Below are positions 1-7,874 of a stretch of DNA of 64,000 nucleotides, in pieces. Under the pieces are notes generated by a model. The model ran no database searches. It was given only the letters and a program-made list of their open reading frames with translations, and was not told the DNA's origin. Numbering within the stretch: position 1 is the stretch's first letter; the number at the start of each line of letters is the position of its first letter. This DNA comes from Longispora albida DSM 44784 (GTDB lineage Bacteria; Actinomycetota; Actinomycetes; Mycobacteriales; Micromonosporaceae). The stretch spans positions 138,292-202,291 of the forward strand of contig NZ_KB903813.1 in the NCBI RefSeq assembly GCF_000379825.1, in the 5' to 3' direction. Position numbers and translations under genes: made by a program.

Positions 1-61
1 CCGGCTCCCGGCTCCCGGCTCCCGGCTCCCGGCTCCCGGCTCCCGGCTCCCGGCTCCCGGC
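1..61. repeat. 7-bp tandem repeat (CCGGCTC, about 8.7 copies)
   Basis: The window opens with perfect head-to-tail copies of the heptamer CCGGCTC, and the array probably continues past the left edge. It lies outside any convincing gene. A 7-bp unit would shift frame with each copy gained or lost, so it could be a slippage tract or simple low-complexity intergenic DNA. Confidence 0.9.
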
Positions 62-447
62 ATCAACGATTGGGATACCTGCCGGTTATGGATGCGCCGA
101 GCGGGGATGGCGCTCGCGGAAGCTGTGGCAAGGTCAAGACGGTGCACCCGATGACCGTATAGCCAGGAAGCGGTTCGGCGAAAAGCGGTCAGGCAAAGAC
201 ACGCACTCTGGGATGAGGGTATCTGGGGTGAATCGACATAAGTCAACTAAAAGCCTCGCCAATTCGCCGGGCGGGTGTACATCCCCTCTGGGTGAGGCGG
301 CGGCTGCTAGGGAAATCAGGAACGAGGTGCCATCAGCAAGCGGCGTATGTCGATGATCAATCGCTGGTCCGGGCGACTCGCGCGGCCTCCGCGTCGTTAT
401 ACATGCAGACGATCGGGCCACCGCTTCAGGTGGCGGGAGGTGCTGGC
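62..447. other. no gene recognised
   Basis: About 390 bases between the heptamer array and the first plausible reading frame. Open frames exist on both strands, but their translations are Arg/Pro/Ala-rich with no domain-like pattern and no good ribosome binding site. I see no RNA gene or repeat here. Confidence 0.4.
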
Positions 448-895
448 ATGGGCAGGCAGAAGCGTGGTGACGGCGCAAGCGATGCGGTAGTCGTCGAGGC
501 TGATGGGATGTTGTGGAAGCCAAGGCCGGGAGCGCGGATCAGCGCAGAGGTGTTCCTGGCTGCGCGCAGGTTCTACTTCGGAACACTGGAAGCGGCTGAG
601 TGGAATCCGTGGCTGAGGGAGGAGCGGGCTGCGGATTCCTCGCGCAACGGGCAGGCACCCCGCCGGTGAGCCTGGTCTACGAGCTAGAGCAGGCAGGGCT
701 CATCCACGTTCCCGCCTGGACGGACAGCCAGGAAGGCCCTCACACCAGCCGACTTTCACGGTGACCATCACCGTCATACGCCGCGATGGCAGCGACTACC
801 TCAGCGGCACGGGATCCGCGCCCGCCAAGAACGCGGCCCGCACCGCCGCCGCTCAGGAACTACTCCGCGAACTCGCCGCGCCACCGGTGCCCTGA
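448..895 (+). pseudogene. broken dsRNA-binding-domain-like protein
   Basis: Three successive frames read as one protein. Frame A starts at ATG 448, seven bases after GGGAGG at 435-440, and runs to a stop at 667-669. A second frame begins about 655 with TPPVSLVYELEQAG and reaches EGPH near 746. A third frame continues with PTFTVTITVIRRDG and SAPAKNAARTAAAQELLREL to the stop at 893-895. The order (VSL-YE-Q, GPH, FTV, spaced G, K-A-AA-LL-L) is the pattern of a double-stranded RNA-binding motif. The second break sits in a CACAC run where two extra bases explain the shift. If the junctions are real the gene is dead; a phage or plasmid origin would fit the neighbourhood. The family call is inference from pattern only. 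Confidence 0.45.
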
Positions 896-1175
896 CCGCC
901 ACTCAACCCGCCCGCTCTCGCGCCGATCGGGCCTTTGCGGCGCGCCGCGCTGGGCCCGCAGCAAGTCGGTGCTGGGCTGTGGCGTCCAGCCCGGCGCCCT
1001 CCGCACCCGCTGGGCCGGGATAAGGCCGCACGTGAACGGGCCGCGCGGTTCCTCCACGATCGCTGCCGCCCTGGCGCAACTCGCCCCTCGGAGCCGGTCC
1101 ATCTCCACCGCGACGGCATCGCTCCTGGCCCCCAGATGCGCCCCGAACCTAGGTTAGGAAAGCAATAATTGGTCT

Positions 1176-1724
1176 GTGTTTGATAATAATTGCTGCACCT
1201 TGGGTGAGCCTGGCCCAGGCGGATGGACTTTGACGCGCCGCACTGCAGACGTCCTTCACGCCTGCCTGCAATACCTCGCCGCAGGCCTTCGCTCCGACAT
1301 CGAGGAACGCGGGGGCGAACCCGTGACAGACCCCGAAGACTGGAAAGTGATGGGATGCCTGCCGCGCATCACCTGGACAACGACCACAGCCTGGCGCCGC
1401 CGCCTTGCCCTGGCCGCCGACGATCTGATCTGTGACCTTGAAGAGGGGCGATGGCCGATTGCCCACTGCGCAGGCGAAGCCGCCGTGCTGTGGCTGGCCA
1501 TCACTTACTCGCCACACCTGACGGACACTATCGCTGCCTTCGGCGATCACCAGGCACTCCCTGACCAAGAGGGCGACTACGACTGGCAGAAATGCGAAGA
1601 ACTCATCCTCGCCAGCGACCACGACGACCGGCAGTGCTTCGACTACCGCGATCTCCCCGCCTGGTGGTTCGTGCCATTTAGCGGAGCCGAACCACGTGAC
1701 CTCAGGCGCGAGCCGCAATCCTGA
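1176..1724 (+). CDS. hypothetical protein, 182 aa
   Basis: Unrecognised soluble protein. The frame opens with GTG at 1176 and has no strong ribosome binding site, so the true start could lie further in. The composition is protein-like: a helical stretch (TRRTADVLHACLQYLAAGL), then a DWKVMG-type segment, and a Trp-rich C-terminal half (AAVLWLAITYS, DYDWQKCEELI, PAWWFVPFSG). No signal peptide, membrane helix or known catalytic motif is visible. The antisense frame over the same bases looks worse. It lies inside the presumed integrated element, so it could be a mobile-element accessory protein, but no function can be assigned. Confidence 0.55.
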   Translation: MFDNNCCTLGEPGPGGWTLTRRTADVLHACLQYLAAGLRSDIEERGGEPVTDPEDWKVMGCLPRITWTTTTAWRRRLALAADDLICDLEEGRWPIAHCAGEAAVLWLAITYSPHLTDTIAAFGDHQALPDQEGDYDWQKCEELILASDHDDRQCFDYRDLPAWWFVPFSGAEPRDLRREPQS

Positions 1725-1739
1725 AGCTACCCATTAACG

Positions 1740-2582
1740 GTGTCGGTGACCTTGGTTTCCCCGCCCACCTGTCCAGGTCAGCCGAGGCCAGAGGCCGTCG
1801 TCGCCTGGCGCATCCACAAGGCGAAGATCTTTCGCGCTAGTTACCCGGAGAAAAATGTCATACCCGGGCAATACCGTCGCTCTGTGATCAATCTTGCTGA
1901 CCTGGCCGCGTCCGTCGTCGACTTCGCGGCCAGCAATACTCTGACCATCATTCCGGCCGTTCCCGAGAAGGGCAGGGGGCCCGAGGTCCTGCTCACTCCC
2001 GGCAACCAGGCGCTCCCGCAGTTCCTCGAACTGGTGCTCGCTTGGGGTGGCGGGGCCGTTTACCTCCAGACGGTCATGTTCGATCCAGACGAGGAAGGCG
2101 ACGCCGGTGAAGAGTTCGCCCGGCTGCGCAAGAAGGCGGGCCAGATCGGGGAGATCAACGTCGCCTTCGTCTCCGGCGGACTGGTGCACTTCTGGACGCA
2201 GGTCGAACCGTGGCTGGCGGAGTGGCGCGACGGCGCCGACGCCCGCCACCGCCAGCCAGCCCCATCGCAGCGCCAGGACGGCGGTGACCGGCCTGGCGAG
2301 GTCGATCAGGCCCGGTAGGTGAAGGAGATCGTGGAACGACTGCTTGCCGATCCAGAGTTCCGGGCAGCTAAACAGGGGGCGCGGCAGCGGATCGCCAAGC
2401 TCGCGGTCCCGGAGGAGGTCAGCCGGTGGGCGGGCTGGGAGGTGACCAGTCAGGCATGCGAGCGGGCCGAGCACCTCGCCGCCCGCGCCGATGGTTTCGC
2501 GCCCCCGGCTGGCGTGCGCGACGAGCTCTATGCCCAGGCCCAGAGGGTGACGAGGAACCCGCAGCGCACCAGCTTGCTTTGA
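1740..2582 (+). pseudogene. ORF interrupted by an in-frame TAG
   Basis: One continuous frame from GTG 1740 to the stop at 2582 is broken only by TAG at 2316-2318, which is followed at once by GTG 2319. The first part (192 aa) contains PEVLLTPGNQALPQFLELVL and INVAFVSGGLVHFWTQVEPW, then a charged linker. The second part (87 aa) continues in a helical style (VKEIVERLLADPEFRAA). The seamless continuation suggests one protein of about 280 aa in which a sense codon such as CAG became amber. Two translationally coupled genes, or readthrough, are alternatives. I do not recognise the family. Confidence 0.5.
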
Positions 2583-2682
2583 CGGGCTGGAGTCGCGGCG
2601 GCGGCCGGCGCGGTATTGCTGCGAGAGCAGGGTGGTCGGCTATCTCAGTGATGAGGCTGGTGCCGTCCTTCTCGCGTTGGCT

Positions 2683-5445
2683 TTAATTTGACCCCTCAAG
2701 CCTGTGCGCCGCTTGCGGGTGCCCGAGAGCGGCCGCACGACGCCAGCAGTTCTGGGCTCCGCCCAGATCGCCTCGTTGGTGGAGTAGGAACCCGAGGTTG
2801 TACATCGCGCGAGAGTGTCCGGCTTCGGCGGCCAGGTTGTACAGTTCCTCGGCCTTGGGCAGGTCACCTCGCCGGTGCAGCAGTACGCCGAGGTTGTACG
2901 TCGCGCCGATGTTCCCAGCATCTGCGGCGCGGCGGTACAGCTCCTCGGCTCCTGCCAGATCACCGCGTTTCTCTTTCAGCGCGCCGAGGTTGGTCATCGC
3001 GTTGGTGTTCCCGGCGTCTGCGGCGCGGGTATACAACTTCTCGGCCCCGTCCGCATCGCCCCGGTTCTCTACCAATACGCCAAGGTTGCTCATCGCATTG
3101 GTATCCCCGGCGTCGATGGCCCGGTTGTACAACGCTTCGGCTCCAGCCGGATCGCCGCGCTTTTCCGTCAGTACGGCGAGGTTCGTCATCGCGTTGGTGT
3201 TCCCGGCGTCGAGGGCCCGGTTGTACAGTTCCTCTGCTCCGGCCAGGTCACCCCGGTGCTCCACAAGTACGCCGAGGTTGTTGATCGCGTCAGCGTTGCC
3301 TGCGTCTGCGGCGCGGCGGTACAGCTCCTCCGCCCCAGCCAGATCACTTCGCCTCGCCAATAGCCTGCCTAGATTGTTCAACGCGGCGACGTTGCCTGCG
3401 TCAGCGGCGCGGCGGTGTAGTTGCTCAGCCCTGGCCAGCTCGCCACGCTTCACGAGCAGCAAGCCAAGATTGGTCATCGCGTTGGTGTCCCCTGCGCCGA
3501 TAGCCCGGTTGAACAGCTCCTCAGCCCTGTCCAGGTCGCCACGCCTCTCCACCATTACGCCAAAATTGTTGAGTGCCGCGGTGGACCCGGCTTCGATAGC
3601 CCGGTTGTATAGATCCTCGGCCTTGGCCAGGTCGCCACGCCTCTCCATCAGCAGGGCAAGATTGTTCACTGCGCTGGCGGACCCGGCCTTGATAGCCCGC
3701 TTGTACTGTTCCTCGGCCCCGGCCAGGTCGCCACGCTTTCCCAGCAGCACCCCGAGGTTGCTCATCGCGTCTGCGTTCGCGGCGTCGATGGCCCGCTTGT
3801 ACTGTTCCTCGGCCCCGGCCAGGTCACCACGCCTCTCCAACAGCACCCCGAGGTTGCACAACCCCTCAGCGCTCCCGGCGCCGATAGCCCGGTTGTACAG
3901 CTCCTCGGCCTTGGCCGGGTCGCCACGGTTTTCTAACAGCACACCCAGGTTGTTCAGCGCGTCGGTGGCCCCAGCGTCGGTGGCCCGGTTGTACAGTTCC
4001 TCGGCCCCGGCCGGATCACCCCACTCAGCCAGCATCACCCCGAGGTTGAACATCGCGAAGGTGTTTCCTGCGTCGGCTGCGCCTCGGAGGGCTGTCTCGG
4101 CGATGGTGTTCTCACCGGCGTAGTAGGCGGTGAGCCCGATATTTATCTGCTGTTCGGGACCGGCGAGGCCGAGTAACGCGTGCCATGTGGCGGCGCCAAT
4201 GGGTGCTGCGGCTAGAGGGCTGGGTGGCTGGCCGGCCTGGTCGAGGAGGTAGTCGGCGGCCAGGTAGGTGTTCCCTGCCAGGGGTGTGAGGCAGGAACTG
4301 GTGTGAGTCCCCGCGAGTGGTCGGCTGGCACGGGAGAGTGCTTGGTCGATCGCGGGAAGGTCGGCGCGGCGAAAGGGGCCGGGCAGATAAACGGGTGCGA
4401 GGGTTTCCAGGACCCTGGCGGGAATGGGCAGGTGGAACCCGGCTCTGCGGCAGTCCACGGCGGCGCTGATCACCGCCCTGGCCAGGTGTGCTGCGGGCGT
4501 GTCGCCGTTGGCCCAGTGGTCCAGCATCGCTGGGCCGGCAATCAGGTACTCGCCAAATCCGGCCGCCGTGGCGACAGCGTCACGGATCCGGGTGTCTCCG
4601 GCCTGGGCCTGGGCCTGGGCGGTCATGGCACGCTCGCGTTCCGGGCCGCTGAGTGTCTTGTCAAGGACGATGAGACGGCCGTTCTGCTTGAGCTGGTGGA
4701 TCAGGCGGGCACCTGGCCGCTGGATACCGCTGCTCTGGCGGTCTTGCCGGGAACTGGTCTCAGCGTCCAGGAGGGCGTCGAGTTCGTCCTGCCGGATCGT
4801 TGCCACCACAGCGACATCGGTACGGTCCGGCGGACAGAGCCTCTCCACCAGTGCTTCGTCAAGACCGGCGGGTACCAGGAAACGCTCCAGGTCGTCGAGC
4901 CACACGACCGCGTCACGTACCGTAAACCCTTCATCCAGCAACGCGCGCAGCGCCTCAGGTGCCGACGGCACCAGCAGCGACCGCCGCGCCAGAAGCGGTG
5001 CCCCCAGCAGCGCGGCTGCCGCCCGGGTCTTTCCAGCCGTGGCAGCACCATGCAGGACAACCATCCCGCCCCGGCTCGCTAGCCCGGCGAGTACCGCATC
5101 AACGTCACGGCCCACATATCCGGTCAGGCCGAACTGTGCGGTACCCAGAGGCTGCTTCACCCCCAGGTCCACCGGTGCCACCTCGCCCGCTCGAGGTGGC
5201 TTCCCGTTACTCGTGAACCGCAGGTACGCCGTCACGTCCACCGAGGCCCGTGCCGACGAAAGCTTCTGGCAGATCCACGCAAGAGCGGTACCCACCGCGA
5301 CCAGCATCGACACTATTGAGGCGATCTCGTTGCCTAGCGTGGTGCCCTTCGCCAGCGCCAGCCACACAGTGCACCCCAGAACCATCACGGCCACTAGGCC
5401 GAACAGGACCTGCCATGCCGCACGCATCTCGCCATTGTGGACCAC
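2683..5445 (-). CDS. membrane-anchored P-loop NTPase with 14 TPR/Sel1-like repeats
   Basis: A 920-aa protein in three parts. Two hydrophobic helices lie at about residues 11-31 and 40-58. A P-loop NTPase domain follows with Walker A GAATAGKT at 133-140 and a Walker B-like VVWLDDLERF near 180-190. From about residue 425 to the end there are 14 near-identical 36-residue repeats of the type NLGVLLxxRGDLAGAEELYxRAxDAGN, a TPR/Sel1 mixture. The GTG start at 5445 could be replaced by ATG at 5427, just before the first helix. The layout resembles STAND-type signalling ATPases, which sense a ligand with repeats and oligomerise through the NTPase; that is family knowledge, not proof. No effector domain is visible, so the output may be at the membrane. 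It lies inside the presumed island. Confidence 0.85.
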   Translation of the reverse strand: MVHNGEMRAAWQVLFGLVAVMVLGCTVWLALAKGTTLGNEIASIVSMLVAVGTALAWICQKLSSARASVDVTAYLRFTSNGKPPRAGEVAPVDLGVKQPLGTAQFGLTGYVGRDVDAVLAGLASRGGMVVLHGAATAGKTRAAAALLGAPLLARRSLLVPSAPEALRALLDEGFTVRDAVVWLDDLERFLVPAGLDEALVERLCPPDRTDVAVVATIRQDELDALLDAETSSRQDRQSSGIQRPGARLIHQLKQNGRLIVLDKTLSGPERERAMTAQAQAQAGDTRIRDAVATAAGFGEYLIAGPAMLDHWANGDTPAAHLARAVISAAVDCRRAGFHLPIPARVLETLAPVYLPGPFRRADLPAIDQALSRASRPLAGTHTSSCLTPLAGNTYLAADYLLDQAGQPPSPLAAAPIGAATWHALLGLAGPEQQINIGLTAYYAGENTIAETALRGAADAGNTFAMFNLGVMLAEWGDPAGAEELYNRATDAGATDALNNLGVLLENRGDPAKAEELYNRAIGAGSAEGLCNLGVLLERRGDLAGAEEQYKRAIDAANADAMSNLGVLLGKRGDLAGAEEQYKRAIKAGSASAVNNLALLMERRGDLAKAEDLYNRAIEAGSTAALNNFGVMVERRGDLDRAEELFNRAIGAGDTNAMTNLGLLLVKRGELARAEQLHRRAADAGNVAALNNLGRLLARRSDLAGAEELYRRAADAGNADAINNLGVLVEHRGDLAGAEELYNRALDAGNTNAMTNLAVLTEKRGDPAGAEALYNRAIDAGDTNAMSNLGVLVENRGDADGAEKLYTRAADAGNTNAMTNLGALKEKRGDLAGAEELYRRAADAGNIGATYNLGVLLHRRGDLPKAEELYNLAAEAGHSRAMYNLGFLLHQRGDLGGAQNCWRRAAALGHPQAAHRLEGSN
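2705..4120. repeat. degenerate 108-bp tandem repeats inside the TPR gene
   Basis: Fourteen imperfect copies of a 108-bp unit encode the 36-residue repeats. Recurring blocks such as TTGTACAGCTCCTCGGCC and GCCAGGTCGCCACG are easily seen on the + strand. Neighbouring copies are close enough in sequence for unequal recombination to change the repeat number. Confidence 0.85.
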
Positions 5446-5486
5446 TGGTCCGCCCAGCAGCTCACCAGAGCATCGGCGGAGGTCAG

Positions 5487-5808
5487 ATGATGGTCAAGCT
5501 GGCGGGCGTGCCTGCGGGCTGGGACCGGTACCAGGTGGCACGGTGGGGGTACGGGGGAAACAAGAAGACCGAGAAGGCTGGCGAGCGCCGCTACGAGGTT
5601 CTGGATAGGGCGCTGACCGCGTTGCGGGAAAGCGGGCTGCGGGGGGAACCTCCACGACCTGAACTACTGGCGCACGCTGGAACGCGGATGGGCGATCGAA
5701 TGGCAGCAAGGCCCCATCGCGCATGAGGTCGCCGCCGAGCTTGTTCGCCAGAGCGTGACGCCGAACGAGTGGCCAGATGCCGTGCCTGGCCGTGTCGTGC
5801 CTGCCTGA
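5487..5808 (+). pseudogene. frameshifted hypothetical protein
   Basis: ATG 5487 (or 5490) follows GGAGG at 5478-5482. The first frame encodes MMVKLAGVPAGWDRYQVARW and continues to ALTALRESGLRG, then enters a six-G run at 5641-5646. Staying in frame gives an Arg/Pro-rich tail ending at 5726. Moving one base forward gives a more natural continuation (NLHDLNYWRTLERGWAIEW, then AHEVAAELVRQSVTPNEW) ending at TGA 5806-5808. One extra G in the run, programmed slippage, or a sequencing error would each explain this. The intact product would be about 106 aa. I do not recognise it. Confidence 0.55.
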
Positions 5809-5895
5809 GAAAAGGCCCAAGCCCCGCTCCCACGAGGCGCCTCGCCGCGGTGGTCGTGTGGGCCGCCGACAGCACGATCCACATGAGATGCTGGC

Positions 5896-7341
5896 TTGGT
5901 GAAGCAAGCTGAGCTGGTGGTCGGTGACGTCTACGCTTTCCCGACGTACAAGCCGTATGACGATGCTCCCTTGGTGGCGTGCGTCCGGGTGGTGTCCGTC
6001 GACGGGAACGGCAAGGTGACCGTGCGGGTGGTAGAGCCGGGCGCCATGCCCCCAAAGGGCGCGTGGGGTGCCCAGGCGGTCAAACGGAACGAGAAGCTGC
6101 AGGTCACTACGCGGTCGATCGTCTGCCCGTGGGATGAATGGCCGGTGCACGCTGAATCGATCAGGGCTGAGCAGCGGGCGGTCCAGGCGAAAAACGCAGC
6201 CCGGCGTCTTGAGGCGGAGGAGCGTCATGCGGATCGTGTCCTGGTCGATGGCGCGAGGGCACTGCCCGTCCGATACCGCGATGAACTGCTCGACGACCAC
6301 GAGTACGACGGGGAGCGCGACGCGCTCGCCGAGGCGTACATCACGGCCCGGAAGTTAGGACCGTACGCGAAGGCCGAAGACGTCAAGGGGCTTCTCGAAG
6401 ACTTTCCCTTGCTGGTGGCGCGGGACATCATCGCAGCCGACCCCCGGGACCAGGGTGCGCCCGGCACTGTCGGTGCCACCTTTATGCGGGCGGCCCGGGT
6501 GCTTGAGGCCGCCCAGTACCCCAGCGAAACGGTGCTGCACCCGGATGACCTGCTCGGCGAGTCCGATGTCGCGTTCGTCGAAGCGGTCTGCGGCAGCATC
6601 GCCGCCGCTGGGGGTGAGGTAGTGCTGCCTGTTGTGCCGCCCCTGCCGTCCTGGGTGGATGAGGAGCACCGCACCGTGGCGGGCTCCCTGGGCTGGTTGC
6701 GGGTGGCGATCGGAGACACCTACAGCGGGCAGCGTGTGCACGCAGTCGGATGCAGGAGGGTGCAGTCGCGGCCCGTATCGCAAGCCGACCACAAGCCTTG
6801 GTGGCTGCTCATGCTGGAGTCGCGGGACCGGTTGTGCGGCGTGTGCGATGGGCCGGGCGCGCGGGACCTCAAAGCGCTAGCCAGCTTCGTGGCCGCCGCC
6901 GACGTGTGGCGCGATCGCGAGGGCGGCGAGATTGAACCCTGGCAGCAAGTCGCGCTGTTGCGGCTCCTAGCTGCAGCCAGTGCGGCAAGGGCGGTGATCG
7001 CTGAACCTGATATCACCCTCGCGACCCGGATCACCACAGCCCTGGCTGACAATGCTCCCGGCGAACTGGGGTGGGCAGCCTATGCGCTGATGCGCGGAGC
7101 CTGGGGCCGCCGGGAACTGCAACGATTCACGCCGCAGGAGCAGGAATCGGCACTCGCCCTCGCACGTGATCGTCTCGCGACGGCAGAAGCAAGCCTGCCG
7201 GACTCGCAGCGGCCTATCCGGCTGCCACAGCGGGCAGACCCGGATCTAGTGCGCCAGCGGTACCAAAACCTCAAGACCCTCCTGGAGGACACTGTTCCGC
7301 AACTGGACCGCCTCCTGTTCACCCTCCCTGGCGCTGACTAA
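5896..7341 (+). CDS. hypothetical protein, 481 aa
   Basis: Unrecognised large soluble protein. The frame can start at TTG 5896 or, more likely, the adjacent GTG 5899. The N-terminal 70 residues (LVVGDVYAFPTYKPYDDAP, then VKVTV-like strands) look like a small beta-barrel. A charged helical stretch with EAEERHADRVLVDGARALP follows. Near residue 280 there is HAVGCRR followed about 35 residues later by RLCGVCDGPGARDL, a Cys/His set that could bind zinc. The C-terminal third is helical. No transmembrane helix is seen. It is the last gene before the tRNA-Arg remnant, where integrases often sit, but no tyrosine recombinase RHRY pattern is visible, so I do not call it one. Confidence 0.6.
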   Translation: MVKQAELVVGDVYAFPTYKPYDDAPLVACVRVVSVDGNGKVTVRVVEPGAMPPKGAWGAQAVKRNEKLQVTTRSIVCPWDEWPVHAESIRAEQRAVQAKNAARRLEAEERHADRVLVDGARALPVRYRDELLDDHEYDGERDALAEAYITARKLGPYAKAEDVKGLLEDFPLLVARDIIAADPRDQGAPGTVGATFMRAARVLEAAQYPSETVLHPDDLLGESDVAFVEAVCGSIAAAGGEVVLPVVPPLPSWVDEEHRTVAGSLGWLRVAIGDTYSGQRVHAVGCRRVQSRPVSQADHKPWWLLMLESRDRLCGVCDGPGARDLKALASFVAAADVWRDREGGEIEPWQQVALLRLLAAASAARAVIAEPDITLATRITTALADNAPGELGWAAYALMRGAWGRRELQRFTPQEQESALALARDRLATAEASLPDSQRPIRLPQRADPDLVRQRYQNLKTLLEDTVPQLDRLLFTLPGAD

Positions 7342-7575
7342 CCCTGGACCAGGGTGCCGGGACACGGAAGCGCCTACCCCCCCGAATCAAGAGCTTTCCT
7401 GCCGGATGGAGCACTGACCGCAGTTTCGGCGCCCTGGCCTCGTGGCGGCCCGCCAGGTTAGCGAAACAGCGGAGCAGCAACGGAGCAACACGGCCTCAGA
7501 ATATGGACAAAAGCCGCTCGATATCAATCTATATTGCCTGGTCGGGGTAATTTATAGTACATCTGACCTGGAATC
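7342..7575. other. AT-richer stretch before the tRNA remnant, no gene
   Basis: No reading frame here is convincing. Around 7520-7560 the DNA is clearly richer in A and T (ATATCAATCTATATTGCC, GGGGTAATTTATAGTAC) than the rest of the window. Such DNA beside an attachment site commonly holds integrase arm sites, which is an inference here. Confidence 0.4.
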
Positions 7576-7617
7576 CTACGGATCAGAAGGTTAGGGGTTC
7601 GAGTCCCTTCGGGCGCA
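7576..7617 (+). tRNA. 3' half of tRNA-Arg(ACG), probable attachment site
   Basis: The sequence has the anticodon loop CTACGGA (anticodon ACG at 7578-7580), the 3' anticodon strand TCAGA, a variable region, a T arm AGGGG-TTCGAGT-CCCTT, the acceptor 3' strand CGGGCGC and discriminator A. The matching 5' half (acceptor GCGCCCG and D arm) is absent; only a weak ATAGTACATCTGA echo lies upstream, separated from the loop by nine unrelated bases. Integrases of the tyrosine family often cross over in an anticodon loop and leave such a half copy at one end of the element. The intact gene would be at the other end, left of this window. The fragment is not expected to yield a functional tRNA. Confidence 0.75.
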
Positions 7618-7630
7618 CAGTAAGACAGAG

Positions 7631-7674
7631 GGTCTGACCAGCGGAAACGCAGGTCAGGCCTTCTTCTTTTTCTT
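7631..7674 (+). terminator. intrinsic terminator after the tRNA-Arg half
   Basis: GGTCTGACC (7631-7639) pairs with GGTCAGGCC (7652-7660) through nine positions including one G-T, and a pyrimidine-rich tract TTCTTCTTTTTCTT follows. It would end transcription of the original tRNA-Arg gene and also overlaps the end of the minus-strand remnant at 7654. Confidence 0.7.
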
Positions 7675-7803
7675 CCCCTTGCCCTTGCTGGTAGCAGAAT
7701 CGCCGAGCAGCAGGTTCCCGACGCTGGCCGAGACCTCCTTCAGCATCTCGTCCCAAGGGCGGCCCAGTTGCGTGCGGGACGGTCGAAACGTCTGGCCAGC
7801 TGA
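7654..7803 (-). pseudogene. C-terminal remnant with Lys-rich tail
   Basis: On the minus strand a frame reads RPSRTQLGRPWDEMLKEV, then SASVGNLLLGDSA and ends in the basic tail GKGKKKKKA before the stop at 7654-7656. The only ATG in frame is at 7746, giving 30 aa. The frame stays open further upstream with protein-like sequence but no clear start, so this looks like the end of a gene whose front is missing. It lies just outside the tRNA remnant on the chromosomal side. I do not recognise the family. Confidence 0.4.
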
Positions 7804-7874
7804 GAGCGAGTCAGCGTTCCTTCTCTGCGGGTCGTCCTGAGCGGACGTTCGTGCAGGGTGATGGTGACAGGTGA

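Noticed and set aside
2705-4120. Regular repeats that could be taken for a CRISPR array
   Set aside because: The period is 108 bp, copies are degenerate throughout with no unique spacers, and they encode 36-residue protein repeats in one open frame.
2798-4123. A 441-aa plus-strand frame over the TPR repeats
   Set aside because: It is the complementary image of the repeat array and gives a monotonous Ser/Ala/Arg repeat (ASAARLYSSSAPARSPR) without protein character.
5896-7341. Integrase for the island
   Set aside because: It lies at the usual place next to the tRNA half, but no R...HxxR...Y arrangement or serine recombinase motif can be found.
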